Part shown: piece after piece, positions 1-9,526 of the stretch
How positions within the stretch are numbered: position 1 is the stretch's first letter
Layout: every line of letters starts with the position of its first letter
Assembly: GCA_013054445.1 (NCBI GenBank)
Contig: JAAMPI010000241.1
Coordinates: 1-48,497, forward strand
DNA from: Cudoniella acicularis
Lineage: Eukaryota; Ascomycota; Leotiomycetes; Helotiales; Helotiaceae
DNA length: 48,497 nucleotides
Reading direction: 5' to 3'
Position numbers and translations under genes: made by a program
Notes under the pieces: model-generated
Databases searched by the model: none
What the model was told of the DNA's origin: nothing
The model's input: the letters and a program-made list of their open reading frames with translations, nothing else

Positions 1-2
1 AA

Positions 3-398
3 AATAACAGTCTCCGGACCACCCGACGCACCACCATCACCACCATATTCCACAGCCACACCACAACTCAAAAACCACAGCACCCAAGACCCCGCGTCTC
101 ACTCTCCCCAACACCACACCCCTCATGCCCCTTCCTGCACTCCAGCTCCGACAAAAAACACCACTCCTACACCCACACCGACTCTAACTCCAACACAACC
201 ATCAACCTCAAACGCGATCCTCCTAAACAAGGTTATTCCAAATTCCATCGCCAAGATTGCAAGGATTTTCACAGGGAGAATTGTAGGGCGGAACTGGCGT
301 GGGATTGTCCGCTTTATGAGGAAGATGAGGATAGGCTGAGGAGAAGGAGGATAGGGTTGGGACAGGATTTTTTGTGGGGTTTTTGGGTGCTTGTTTAA
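3..398 (+). CDS. 3' end of an unidentified gene (partial, runs off the left edge)
   Basis: A + strand frame is open from the window edge to a TAA at 396-398. Its last ~70 codons look like real protein: charged, with Cys at regular spacing (DCKDFHRENCRAELAWDCP) followed by an acidic then arginine-rich tail. No start lies inside the window and I do not recognise the family. The first ~60 codons are Pro/Thr/His-rich and a second frame is also open there, so the true upstream splice structure cannot be decided. The Cys spacing is loosely reminiscent of the Cys-rich proteins at 21.6-30.1 kb, but I could not align them. Confidence 0.35.
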   Translation, partial: NNSLRTTRRTTITTIFHSHTTTQKPQHPRPRVSLSPTPHPSCPFLHSSSDKKHHSYTHTDSNSNTTINLKRDPPKQGYSKFHRQDCKDFHRENCRAELAWDCPLYEEDEDRLRRRRIGLGQDFLWGFWVLV

Positions 399-682
399 GG
401 ATTTTGGTTTTTGATGGCGGGTGAATGGGTGGTAGGGTTGGTAGGGCAGGGCTGGGTGAACTAGATATTGGGAGTGGGTGGTTAGAGTGCGTGTGAGAAA
501 GAAAATAAAGGCATTCAGGACTGTGAACTACTCCCCTTTCCTCCTCGCTTAAGCTCTTGAGAACCTCACCAACCTCTATTAATCCACCTCCATCTCTACC
601 ACTTTCCATTTCCATTTTCCAACCACCCAAATGCCAACAATGATAACTCTTCCACACCTTACCTAGAATCAAAATCACATAA

Positions 683-889
683 TCCTTCCAAAACACACCA
701 AGCAAAGCCAAAAAAGAAAATGACACCCCCCCCTCATCCTTAACCGCATCTTCCCCCCCCTTTGCACTATGCTGCAAATACCACCTCAACCAGATTATGA
801 AACGTCGCGCGAATGCTTTATGGTGTTATCGATATGAGAAACCGCATGCGTATTGTGCTGATTGTTTACCGATGTTTGATAATATTTGA
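683..889 (+). pseudogene. Cys-rich coding fragment ending in a CxxC motif
   Basis: The frame is open from just after a TAA at 680-682 to a TGA at 887-889. It ends with ALWCYRYEKPHAYCADCLPM, a convincing Cys-rich tail containing a CxxC. There is no good ATG, so it would have to be a terminal exon or a decayed copy. The CADC motif resembles the FCxxC motif in the three paralogues at 21.7-30.1 kb, which suggests (inference only) a distant relative or relic. Between 399 and 682 I see no supportable gene. Confidence 0.25.
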
Positions 890-1202
890 ATTTGAGGGTA
901 GGGGTAGGGGTGAGGGGAAGGTTGAGGTTTGAAGAATTTGCGGCAATGGGAAGCGGAGGGAGAGTGTGGAGAAGGAAGAACAGGAAAGCTAGAAGAAAAG
1001 GGCCCAATGGGAGAGGGAGATAGAGTTATGAAGGTTTGGGTGAAATCTTTGAACAAAGGACTCCCTTCTCGCAGCGTCTAGCAAATGCAAGAAAACGAAC
1101 GAACGAAATACTCAAAATGATTTCAGCCATTCGGTTCATGGTGTCCCACATGCCTAAAGTTTCTCTACGTGAAATCATTGTAATTATTCGAAAAGGAGAA
1201 AT
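890..1202. other. Gene-free stretch
   Basis: This is G-rich then mixed sequence with no coding frame I can defend. Open frames here have no recognisable composition or motif. Confidence 0.4.
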
Positions 1203-1606
1203 ATGCCTGCTCCTGCCATTGCCAGATCCAGAAATCCAGAAGCGGATTTTGCACTTAATTGTTTGGTGAAACTGGTGGACGTTTAAAATTCCATACCAAA
1301 TGGCATTCCTATGAACTCGATCGGTGTTTTGAGCACATCAAATTTGTGACAGCCTTGACCCACTGAGCCAACCATATATTCCAATTCGGAAGTGAGATTG
1401 TAGAAGACGGCGGGGAACAAGAAATCCGCTTAATGTTTAGGTAATGGCTCAGTCGCAAGTCACAGTGAGCGTCACCAACCCTATTGACCTGTGATTCTCT
1501 GTATGATGCTGGCCTTAACGATCCGAGGAAGACTTCGACTAGAGTAGACAATCGGATCGGCAGTTCGTATGGATATCCCGCGAGGAAGTTGTCTGGAGGT
1601 ATCTGA
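1203..1606 (+). pseudogene. Decayed or mis-resolved coding sequence
   Basis: An ATG at 1203 opens a plausible N-terminus (MPAPAIARSRNPEADFALNC) that stops at a TAA after 27 codons. Shifting by one base near 1280, a second frame continues as a convincing protein (FHTKWHSYELDRCFEHIKF). In that same frame a protein-like tail (DAGLNDPRKTSTRVDNRIGS) ends at a TGA at 1604-1606, after crossing three stops. This fits a pseudogene with a frameshift and nonsense changes, or a gene whose introns I could not place. The family is not recognised. Confidence 0.3.
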
Positions 1607-1721
1607 AAGAGGCTGGTTTGAGAGAACTTCTCGCAGGCTTGGTTCTAGTTACAGGTTTTCCGTCCACACATAACTGGTGACGCTCGAGAGAAAATACCCG
1701 TGGGATTGTGACCTTCCAGCA

Positions 1722-2595
1722 CTACCGGGTGGGTCTCCATGACTGATCCTGGTTGGCTGAAATATACTGTGATCGCATGTACGCCTGCCCTCCATCGGAG
1801 TCTGACTGCTGAGTCCGTGGATTCGATGGCATAGCAATGTCTTCAACCCGGCTTTGGGCCCCGTAACTTCCAGGCTGCGGAGCTGGAGCGTAGGTGTAGG
1901 GTGTTTGGGCAGCGCCGTCGAATCTTTGGTGTGGCTGGTACGGCATGTACGGATTTGGCAGAGGGGCGGCGCTCGATTGGATAGGTGCAGGAGTCCACAT
2001 CGATGGCTGCGGATTGGCTGTTGAAGGAGCCCCATACGGGTATTGTTCATAAGGGTTTGTTGAGGTTTCGCTGGGGGACTGAGGTAAGGGGCTCTGGTCC
2101 ATCTGGCCAGAAGCGTCATCTGATTGAGGGGTGGAAGACGCTGTCGATTTCCTCCTGCTTGGTTTCTTGGTGCTCTTAGACTGCATTCGGGAACGTGGCT
2201 TGGCCTTCGATTTCGAGTCTTTCTTTACGGTCGGAGCAGGTGTTGCCGCAACAAATGTCGGTTGTTGGGCAACGAAGGGTTGGTCCAGGGGGGCTAGATG
2301 ATGTTATTTGTCGGTCCAGAACTGGGAGGACTTGTGGGATATTAAATTACCATCTCCGATAGAAAATATATCATTTAGTCTCCCACAACTGCAGGTATCG
2401 AGCTGATGGCCGCAACTTTCGAGAGGTCTTCCTGGTTTTCGAACTTCAATCAAGATCCTGTCTGTATGGGCACAGGATGTTGCACGATGACCCCGAATGC
2501 AAGGCTCACTGGACCAGTGTTAGACGCGGAACAACAAAAGGCGACGGGAGGGGGAGCTTTCACCATGAGTACTTGTAGCCATTGATAAGAGGCAT
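1722..2595 (-). CDS. Copper-fist DNA-binding transcription factor
   Basis: Three exons on the minus strand: 2595-2564, 2508-2351 and 2293-1722, separated by introns of 55 and 57 nt. They join to 253 codons plus stop. The first intron contains a TCTAAC branch-like site. The N-terminus (MPLINGYKYSCEPCIRGHRA, then TSCAHTDR) is a copper-fist domain. It has the zinc ligands Cys11, Cys14, Cys23 and His25 in the family's CX2CX8CXH pattern. A KPGRP segment follows, in the place of the family's (K/R)GRP DNA-contact motif, and then a Cys cluster (SCGHQLDTCSC) that in relatives binds Cu(I). The rest is a basic patch and a low-complexity Pro/Gln/Tyr-rich tail, likely a regulatory region. Family members (Ace1, Mac1, Cuf1) are nuclear regulators of copper or iron genes. 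The CTR transporter gene starts 1.2 kb away in the opposite direction, which suggests it is a target. The family call is solid; whether it activates on copper excess or copper starvation cannot be told. Confidence 0.88.
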
Positions 2596-3775
2596 AGTTA
2601 GACGACAGGACAATTGATGGCCCTGTATGGAGTAGCGCGCCCAGTTTGCTGATTTCAATGTTGCGAGAATCGCATACTGTAATGTCCAAGTCAAGTGAGG
2701 TATTTGCGTGTTTCTCAGCAATCAGCAACGACTAGTGCTTGATATACTTCGCGTTTGCGAGGGTGCCGCCATGTGGATACGAGAAAGCGTTCGTCTGATG
2801 GTGTGCTCCACGATGTTAAACCAATCATTGTGTTTGATGGCGATGGTGGCGCGTTATCAAGCTTTTGAGAGCAAGTTTCTAGGATTAAATTTGGGGATGG
2901 AGTCCAGGAGTCGTCAATCAATCGTACGGGTCCTACGGAGAGACTTTGACAAGTGCGCTTGAGTGGGTTTGAGCACATTTCCAGTGCCACGAATCCTATT
3001 TCCTGATATATGTGGCCGACTTATTACACAACCAGCGCCCGCAATTCTTCATTCACCAGTGCAGATTCTGCAGAAAATAGAGTCTGGTGCAGCGTGCAGG
3101 ACGTCCAGAGTATGGGAGTCCAGTCGGTAGGGCTTCCGGGGGCTGCTCTAAGGTGGAGAGAGTCGAAAGCGAAATGTGCACCACGCCCGGCACCGCTGTA
3201 CTTCGTAAGGTTGGCAGTGTAACATGAGAAATGACTGGCGGTCGTTGAGGCGCTGGCACACAGCTTATTACTGGGCTGTACAGATTGTGCCTACTGCCCA
3301 CTGCCCACTGTCCAGAGCCCAGCGACCCCTCATACTGTACCGTAAGGTTACCCTACGGACCCTACAGTCCCTACTTCGTAGGTATGCGTGTGTCGCTTCA
3401 TTTTGGGGTTTGTTCATCTCAAAAGTCACGTTCCGTTCCGGCGGGCATTTGAGCGGGTTCCCAATTCCAAGTCTCGATATTATTGAATAGCCTTAGGTAG
3501 TAGGTACCTAAGTACGTTACGCTACTAGATACGTGTCTGTTGTGTTGGGCCTCTGTTGGCAGACGCGAGGATTCGCGTAGGTTTGAGCAATAAAGACAGC
3601 TGCGCCTGCTGCTCGGCAATCACCACCTTTCTGGAATCTGAATCGTGGCCGAGCCATGGAGAAGCAACTTCGTAGATAGCCTTGCAGGAACTTTGACTGT
3701 TCCTTCTCCCGAGGTCTGGTTCAAAGCCAAAACCATCTGTGTTTTGAGCCGAATCTTTGAGAGCTTGCGGGAACC
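2596..3775. promoter_or_regulatory. Shared divergent promoter region of the copper regulator and copper transporter
   Basis: About 1.18 kb separates the two divergent start codons. No coding frame in it is convincing. It should hold both promoters. One sequence near 3582 (TGAGCAAT) is one base from the reverse complement of the yeast Mac1 copper-response element TTTGCTCA. A single near-match is not evidence of a functional site. Confidence 0.45.
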
Positions 3776-4464
3776 ATGGACATGCCGACGTCAAGCACAG
3801 TGATGGTGATATCGACAACTTTGCCAGCCAGCGCTTCTGCAGAAACGGCTGTTTCAATGGCCACGCCGATGGGAGGCGGTAGTGACCGTAAACTCTTAGT
3901 AAGAATTCAGACTGCAGAATCAATTTTCCTCACCGAGTCCAATCTGACAAAACGTAGATGTTGCTGAATTGGCACACCATCGATGCTTGCTTCCTCTCGT
4001 CAGCCTTTAAGATCCAATCATCATTTGGATTCTCCCTCGCCTGCCTTGCTGCTTTTCTTCTTGTCATCTCTCTAGAGTTCGTTCGCACGTTGCAGCGCCG
4101 TTTGGATCGATACTTGCGAACGAAAGAAGCCTCAATGCAGGGGAGGGAGAATGGTTTTCCAGAAAAGATAGAAGAAAAAAATTCTCGATCAAGGCGAAAC
4201 AGAAGCTCCTGCGAGAAAGCAGCAAAGGATCGTGGTGATTTTGGAGTAGCTAGCCAGAGGAGGGCTGCATACCATCCAGTTTCTGTGAGCTATTGTATTA
4301 TGCTGATTTTCATGTATAGCAATGGTACTGCCCCTTGCGGCATTGCTTGTCTCTTGATCTAACGTCGAGTTTTAGGGTATATCATCATCTCCATACTTTT
4401 CGGTGCTCTTTTTGGATTCACTCTTTTCACGAGGGACACCTTGTATTCGCCCGTGCGGCCGTGA
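3776..4464 (+). CDS. CTR-family high-affinity copper transporter
   Basis: Exons 3776-3898, 3958-4324 and 4376-4464, with introns of 59 nt (GTAAGA donor, TCTGAC branch, GTAG acceptor) and 51 nt, encode 192 aa. The N-terminus has Met residues (MDMP, later METs before GGG) as expected for the extracellular copper-binding part. The CTR signature surrounds TM1 (LNWHTIDACFLSS, then a hydrophobic helix to about residue 80). A basic, charged cytosolic loop follows. TM2 carries the family's MxxxM motif (MLIFM) and TM3 its GxxxG motif (GALFG). CTR proteins work as trimers that carry Cu(I) across the plasma membrane. The copper-fist gene is transcribed divergently from the other side of the shared spacer. 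The ATG at 3776 is chosen because it begins MDM and precedes an in-phase first exon. The family is certain; the exact yeast counterpart (Ctr1/Ctr3/Ctr4) is not. Confidence 0.9.
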
Positions 4465-4942
4465 ATATGTCCACTCTGTGACTTCTTTGGCATCTATTGA
4501 CATTAGAAAAGCGACGATGATCCGAAAGAGAAAGACTGCTGTTAGCATTCCGGAAAGGAGGGTATTGTAAGAATACATGGGCATTCCGGCAGCGAATCCG
4601 GCGCCATGCATATAAATTGTACAGTACGAAAAAATTTGCAGCAATGCGGATAGTAAAGGTCTAGGTACAAGGGCTTGGAAAGTAATATTCGTTTTGAGAT
4701 ACTCGATCTTTGTAGTTGCAATTGGACTGTGGAACTTGCTTTCCCCAAGGACTGGGATAGATGAACGCTCTACGCGGCAAGAGTGACACGAGACTCTTGC
4801 CTCGGAATAGTTCGTGAATTCGTGAAGCATACCTACATAAAATTATAGGCGTGGGGTCTGCCTACCATAATGCCCCCTTCGACGTGATATGTACTCCTTC
4901 CCAATGACGCTAAATTCAAGACCTTTTGTAGATCGCAGGTGA
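4465..4942. other. Spacer between convergent genes
   Basis: This is the 3' side of the CTR gene and of the CCCH gene. A 152-codon minus-strand frame (4372-4830) with hydrophobic stretches is open here. It overlaps CTR exon 3 antisense and has no family resemblance, so I do not call it a gene. Confidence 0.4.
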
Positions 4943-6102
4943 TCAAGAAGGACCATCTTCGTCATCGGCTCCGGTGTTATCGGGTTCGACATCGCCCAAA
5001 ACACCGTTGTCACCATTTGTAGCAGCACCCTCGCCATAACCGGCAAGTCTTTCGGCTTCTTTCTTTTCTCGCAGAGCCTCTGTCTCCTGCCGAAGCTTCT
5101 CCATGTTCCAGGCATCATCTTCGTCGTCGTCCTCATCCACGTCCTCATCTTCGTCGCCACTGACGTTCCAGTCGCCCTTCTCGAACATTGCTCTGCCGGT
5201 GGCTTCCTTGGCGATACGAGCTTGGTCTTCAGCAGCTTTCTTATCCATTCGCTCTGCTTTCCATTTCGCGAACGTTTCGGGCGTGACTGGTGTGAGCGTC
5301 CCGGTGAGTTTGTGACGTTCCGATTCAAGGAAATCCTCAATAGTAAGTGTTTTTAGAGGCGACTTATCCAAGAGGGCTTTCTCCGCTGCTCGTTGCTCCT
5401 TCGTCTTTAGAACGAAACTGTACGCAATTAGTATCAAATAAATACAATCGCAAGGAGGTAACAAACCCTGGTGGCAACTTATGCTGGTACATGCACTTAT
5501 CTCCCCCATTCGGACAAGTCCAAAACCAACCATATTTACCCTCTTCGACAGCCTCGATAAAGAACTTGCAGACTTTGTCGGTGGTAGTCTTTTGGTTGCC
5601 CTTCTTCGACAGTACGACGGATCTTAACTTTTCTTCGTCCCAATCTTCTGACGTCTCTTGCCGCTTTGTAGCTTCTTCTTCCTCCCGAGTGTCTTGATAT
5701 AAATCTTTTTTTTACTGATTTCCGCTCGACGTTCAAGTCGTGTGAGAACTTGCACTTCCTTCCCTTCTCGCAATGACCCTTCTTGTAAAATTGACAGAGC
5801 ACAGTCTTCGGATCAACACCAAATGGGACTTTCTGGACCTGTACAGGTTTGAACAGCTCCATAGCTTCCTTTTTGGCGGCCTCTGATGCAGCCTTTTCTC
5901 TCTCTCGCTGTGCCTTTTCTGCCGCCTTTTTCTTCTCCTCGGGTGTACCCCCAGCCTTTGCAGACTGGGTCATTTGAGCAATCTGCTTCTGTGTCTGCGC
6001 GCCTTTCTTGTTCTTCATCCCAAAAGTTCGGTCTTCAACAATCTTCGTGGCAGAGGGCTTCTTGCCCCCGCCTTGGTTCTTGTCGACCTTCTTGGGAGGC
6101 AT
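4943..6102 (-). CDS. TMA46: CCCH zinc-finger translation-associated protein, TMA46/DFRP1 (ZC3H15) family
   Basis: Exons 6102-5467 and 5417-4943 (49-nt intron, ACTAAT branch). The protein starts [15 protein letters not shown] and has a basic, Lys/Ala-rich coiled-coil-like N-terminus. A first CCCH finger follows ([19 protein letters not shown]), then a second ([12 protein letters not shown]) preceded by the conserved KYGWFW. An acidic C-terminus rich in Asp/Glu lies near residues 280-369. The family binds the DRG-type GTPase Rbg1/DRG1 and associates with ribosomes. Between the fingers the frame breaks at an eight-A run (5706-5713). Removing one A gives [12 protein letters not shown], as in relatives, and makes the exons sum to 370 codons. 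So the break is either an assembly homopolymer error or a real lesion. The family call is strong. Confidence 0.88.
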
Positions 6103-6605
6103 TTTGGGCGGTGTGTGCGGTGGTCGAGGGGGAGGTAGGAGTTATTTAAATCGAGAATGATGTCGTTTCAAATCTGCGATATCCACGAGTTGCCCAAAAT
6201 AACAGAAATGACTGTGGTTGGAGATGGAGAGATGGTTGAGTGCTTTTGAACGGTCTGAGTCGGGCAGTCGGTATGGCAAATGCACGATCGAATTTGGTGG
6301 GGAAACTTGGAAAGTTATTGTTATTGGCCAATTAAGCGATGAGGCTAAGATTTAACAAGGCTCCGGGAACTTGAAGCTCAAGCTGGCCTCATTGAAGCGA
6401 TTGCGACTTGAACTTCAGGATTGGCAATTGAACTGTCTAAAGACGGAACCTCTGCAGGTGAGTGAAATCAACCCCAATTGACATATTTTATTTCGTGCTG
6501 ACTCTCTGCTAGCAGATTCCTCACACTTCTTATTCGACACGTACGTGGCTTCTAGAGCGGCTTTCAGGATCTTGAGTTTTATCAAGCGCGACAACATCCC
6601 TCAAA
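6103..6605. promoter_or_regulatory. Divergent promoter region between TMA46-like gene and OST4
   Basis: About 500 nt separate the two divergent start codons. I see no coding frame with protein-like composition. The region presumably carries both promoters and 5' leaders. A candidate short leader intron (GTGAGT near 6459) is possible but unproven. Confidence 0.4.
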
Positions 6606-6779
6606 ATGATTTCCGACGATGACCTCTATAAGCTCGCCATCTTCCTCGGTTCTGCCGCTATGATCCTGATTATCTTTTACCACTTTCTCGAAGTGAACTC
6701 TGTGGAGGAGACAACAGAAGAGGCCAAGGTTCGAAGCAAGACTCCAACAGACTCGAAAGCTGGATCAATAGGGCGATAA
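6606..6779 (+). CDS. OST4: Oligosaccharyltransferase subunit OST4 (ER mini-protein)
   Basis: A single-exon 57-codon gene. The N-terminus MISDDDLYKLAIFLGSAAMI followed by LIIFYHFLEVNS is the hallmark of OST4: a short lumenal start (MIsDxxLY) and one membrane helix of about 20 residues. Yeast OST4 is only 36 aa. This one has a further ~23-residue charged tail (EETTEEAKVRSK...), as seen in filamentous fungi. OST4 stabilises STT3 and Ost3/6 in the ER membrane complex that N-glycosylates nascent proteins. The start is fixed by the conserved first residues. Confidence 0.9.
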   Translation: MISDDDLYKLAIFLGSAAMILIIFYHFLEVNSVEETTEEAKVRSKTPTDSKAGSIGR

Positions 6780-7734
6780 GTGGCGGGCAATGGACGGTGG
6801 ATCGCGGGATGGTGAACAATTAGGCCTCGCGAGTCGTGGGAGGAGGTACCAAACCTTTCAGTCTGCTAGTCTCAAGCAGGAAGCATCTTTGGCGTTATGG
6901 AGCAAACTTGACCGAAAGCTAGAGGCCATGGATGTGGATGTGCACAGCGGTAGGGTCATTTACTCAAAAGTACCAGCACCGCCCTATTTTCTTCTGGGCA
7001 TTGTTTATTGTAAAAATATCAAAATCTGATCGCAAGGTACAATGGCCAACTTGTTCCACATGTAGCAGCAGGATGACCCATTACTAGACGCATATCAAAC
7101 TATAAAAAAGTCAAAGTCTATAAAAGCCCACAATAAATAAGGCATACACGGAATTTGAATGTCCTAGAATACTTCGTACAGGTCTTTTCTTTTCTACGTT
7201 CCAGGCTGTCTTCAAGTTGTCTCGCCCAGGCCGAGTCACTTGACTCGGAGATTCGCGTCGCATCACGTGCTGATATGCCGGTGACTCAAACTGTGTTAGC
7301 GCAATCTATTTATTCCTGCCTCCTTCCCTTCGCATTCAGCTTCCAAACTCCATCAAAGAACAACCACCATCTGCAAGCAAACACCCCATCAAGTTTTCTA
7401 TTCTCCACACGCTCAGTTCTTCCCGAAGACTACAGCAAACAAGTTCACTGTTGCGCGCTTCATCCAACTTCGATAGCCGCACTTTTACTGCCACTTTTTC
7501 GAGTCGCGTCGCAAAACCAAAGCACAGCCTCATTCTTCCTGGCAAACGTCGCGACACAACTTGAGCGCATCTCATCTCAGAGTCAGCAGCCAGCCTTCTA
7601 TCCGTCACTCTTCGAGTCTTGATCGGCTTGCATTCGCTCGCTCTTCTGCCATAATCTACTGATCCTAACGGTTCATACCTCAACCAGCATCAGTTCTCTC
7701 ACCTTTTAAACAAAAACAAATCAACCTCACCAAA
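6780..7734. promoter_or_regulatory. OST4 3' region and YRA1 promoter / 5' leader
   Basis: No coding frame is convincing. The last ~400 nt before the YRA1 start are pyrimidine-rich, with a run of CAAA/AACAA just before the ATG (ACCAAAATGTC). This is typical of a highly expressed fungal gene's leader. Confidence 0.45.
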
Positions 7735-9526
7735 ATGTCTGGAAAGCTCGATCAATCTCTCGATGAGATCCTCTCGACCACCCGTCGATCATCTACTCGT
7801 GGTGGAAAGGCTGGACGCCGTGTCCCGCGTCGCGCAAAGGCTACTACCGCTGCCCCAGTTGGTGGTATCAAGAAAAACCCAAAGGTGCAGAAGGGACCTA
7901 TTAAGGCCATTCCCACTGGTCCCGCCAGTGGAAGCGGAGACAGCAAGATTCTCGTGAGCAACTTGGTAAGCAGACCTCATCATTTTTTGTCGCATACCTT
8001 TGACTAATATGATGTAGCCCAAGGATGTGACCGAGGCGATGATTAAGGTATGTTACCGATGAGGCGTCTAAGCCTTTGGACTTTTGTCGAATCCTACATC
8101 CACGGCGAATCCATGATCCGTCGACGTGATCGCGAACCTCAATTTACGAGGTTGTTTATATGTACCCTGGGGAGCCTCATCAACATTGTCTCCTTCTCCG
8201 CTTTCGCGCTCACCCTCTCATGATGCACGAGTGGAATGAAGTCGAGCTTGTTACTGTCTTGCACAAGAGCTGTGATTCATTGGAAGTTGCCTGGCAAGCA
8301 CTATACCAGAACATAGCGCAGACAAACGATGATGGCGTGGCACTATTGTGTCGTTTTTTGTACTGGGAATGGGGTGTGGTTCCGAAAAATCAAGTTTCAG
8401 CGAGCGTAGCAGTGGGGCAAGCAGCACAGCACAGCATCACCATGTCTTTGAGCATATTATCTCCATTTCGGCACCTTGTCGCATGCAGACGACACATCAC
8501 AAACATTGTTCATAAAACCTTTTGGGGTTTCAAGATCTATGGAACATTTCAACCTCTCAACGGATGACACCTCACGAAACAATGCTTGACCTTGGTTTCT
8601 TTTTCCCGAACAACGATATCGGTAATAGATATCGGCCCAATGGATTTTTTTCTCCAAGGATTAGTTCGAGGACCTGGGTATTCGAACGAAGCTAAACGGT
8701 TTCGACTCTACTCCTCTTGGACGAAGAAGCGCTGACGAAGTTACTAATTCCCACTGCTCGCTCGCTGTTACTAACATTTTGGTGGCCGGGTGCGGAGCTA
8801 TCTTCGATTGTCTTTCCTTGCGTACCGAATCCGACGTCGATATTCGCGCCTTTCGTGGCATAACCGATATTCAGATAACTAACCACACCTTTGGACAAAT
8901 AGGAATACTTTGTGAAGTCAATTGGTCCTATCAAGAGATGTGATATTTCATATGGACCTGGTGGAGTTAGCCGTGGTATTGCAACTATCGTCTTCGCTCG
9001 GCCGGACTCGGCAAGTAAGGCCGTTGAGACTCTTAATGGCGTTCTCGTTGATGGCAAGAGCATGAAGGTGCGTTTGTTAAGCCTGTTTGGAACAACAATT
9101 GCTTACATTGCCAGATTGATGTGATCCTTGATGCAAAGCACGCAGCAGCTATTCCTGCCCCGAAGGGACTTAGTGAGCGCATTACGTGGGTTCTCCAACT
9201 CCCAATACGCACAAGAAGGTGCTAACATATTTTAGCAGTCAACCGAAATCCCAGCCCAAATCAGCCGCTGCAACAAAGGCCACTCCCTCAACACGAGGCA
9301 AGGGCACCAGAGGACGTGGAAAGGCTAAGAATGCTCGCCCTGCCAAGAAGACCGCTGAAGAGCTCGATTCGGAGATGGTTGATTACTTTGGTGGTGGAAG
9401 TGCCGACGCAGGTGCTTCTGGTGCTGCCCAACCTGCCGCAGGCGGTGATGCTAACATGGACGACGAAATCCTAGTAAGTCAATGATATAGTCTTATTTTG
9501 AGACTTTACTGACATGAATGCAGTGA
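7735..9526 (+). CDS. YRA1: mRNA export adaptor YRA1 / ALY-REF (RRM protein)
   Basis: Exons 7735-7965, 8018-8047, 8903-9067, 9115-9185, 9236-9473 and 9524-9526 give 245 aa. The N-terminal motif (MSGKLDQSLDEILST) is the conserved UAP56/Sub2-binding motif. An RG/K-rich region follows, then an RRM at about residues 70-145 (KILVSNLPKDV, GGVSRGIATIVF). The C-terminus is basic, with a second Sub2-type motif (EELDSEMVDYF). The family couples splicing and transcription to export by recruiting Mex67/NXF1. Oddities: the second intron is 855 nt, far longer than its neighbours; the fourth intron ends in a NAGNAG acceptor (9235 or 9238); and the last exon appears to be only the TGA. If the last intron is retained, the protein gains VSQ and stops at 9485. 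A TACTAAC (8769-8775) and an AACTAAC (8877-8883) are candidate branch sites of the long intron. Confidence 0.9.
8048..8902 (+). other. Unusually long (855 nt) intron inside the YRA1 RRM
   Basis: The donor GTATGT is at 8048 and the acceptor AATAG ends at 8902. The intron interrupts the RRM just after the first helix, between IK and EYF. Open frames inside it have no protein-like character. In Saccharomyces cerevisiae YRA1 the single 766-nt intron, as I recall it, sits after codon 95, just before EFF at the equivalent RRM site, and mediates autoregulation. Confidence 0.8.

Noticed and set aside
4372..4830. 152-codon minus-strand frame with hydrophobic segments
   Set aside because: It lies antisense to CTR exon 3, resembles no family, and has no supporting splice or start context. 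Chance is sufficient.
7155..7622. 155-codon + strand frame upstream of YRA1
   Set aside because: Pyrimidine-rich leader sequence read as Ser/Leu/Phe codons. It sits where the YRA1 promoter and 5' leader should be.
8160..8567. 135-codon frame inside the long YRA1 intron
   Set aside because: No motif or credible composition. The flanking splice sites and RRM continuity show that this is intron.
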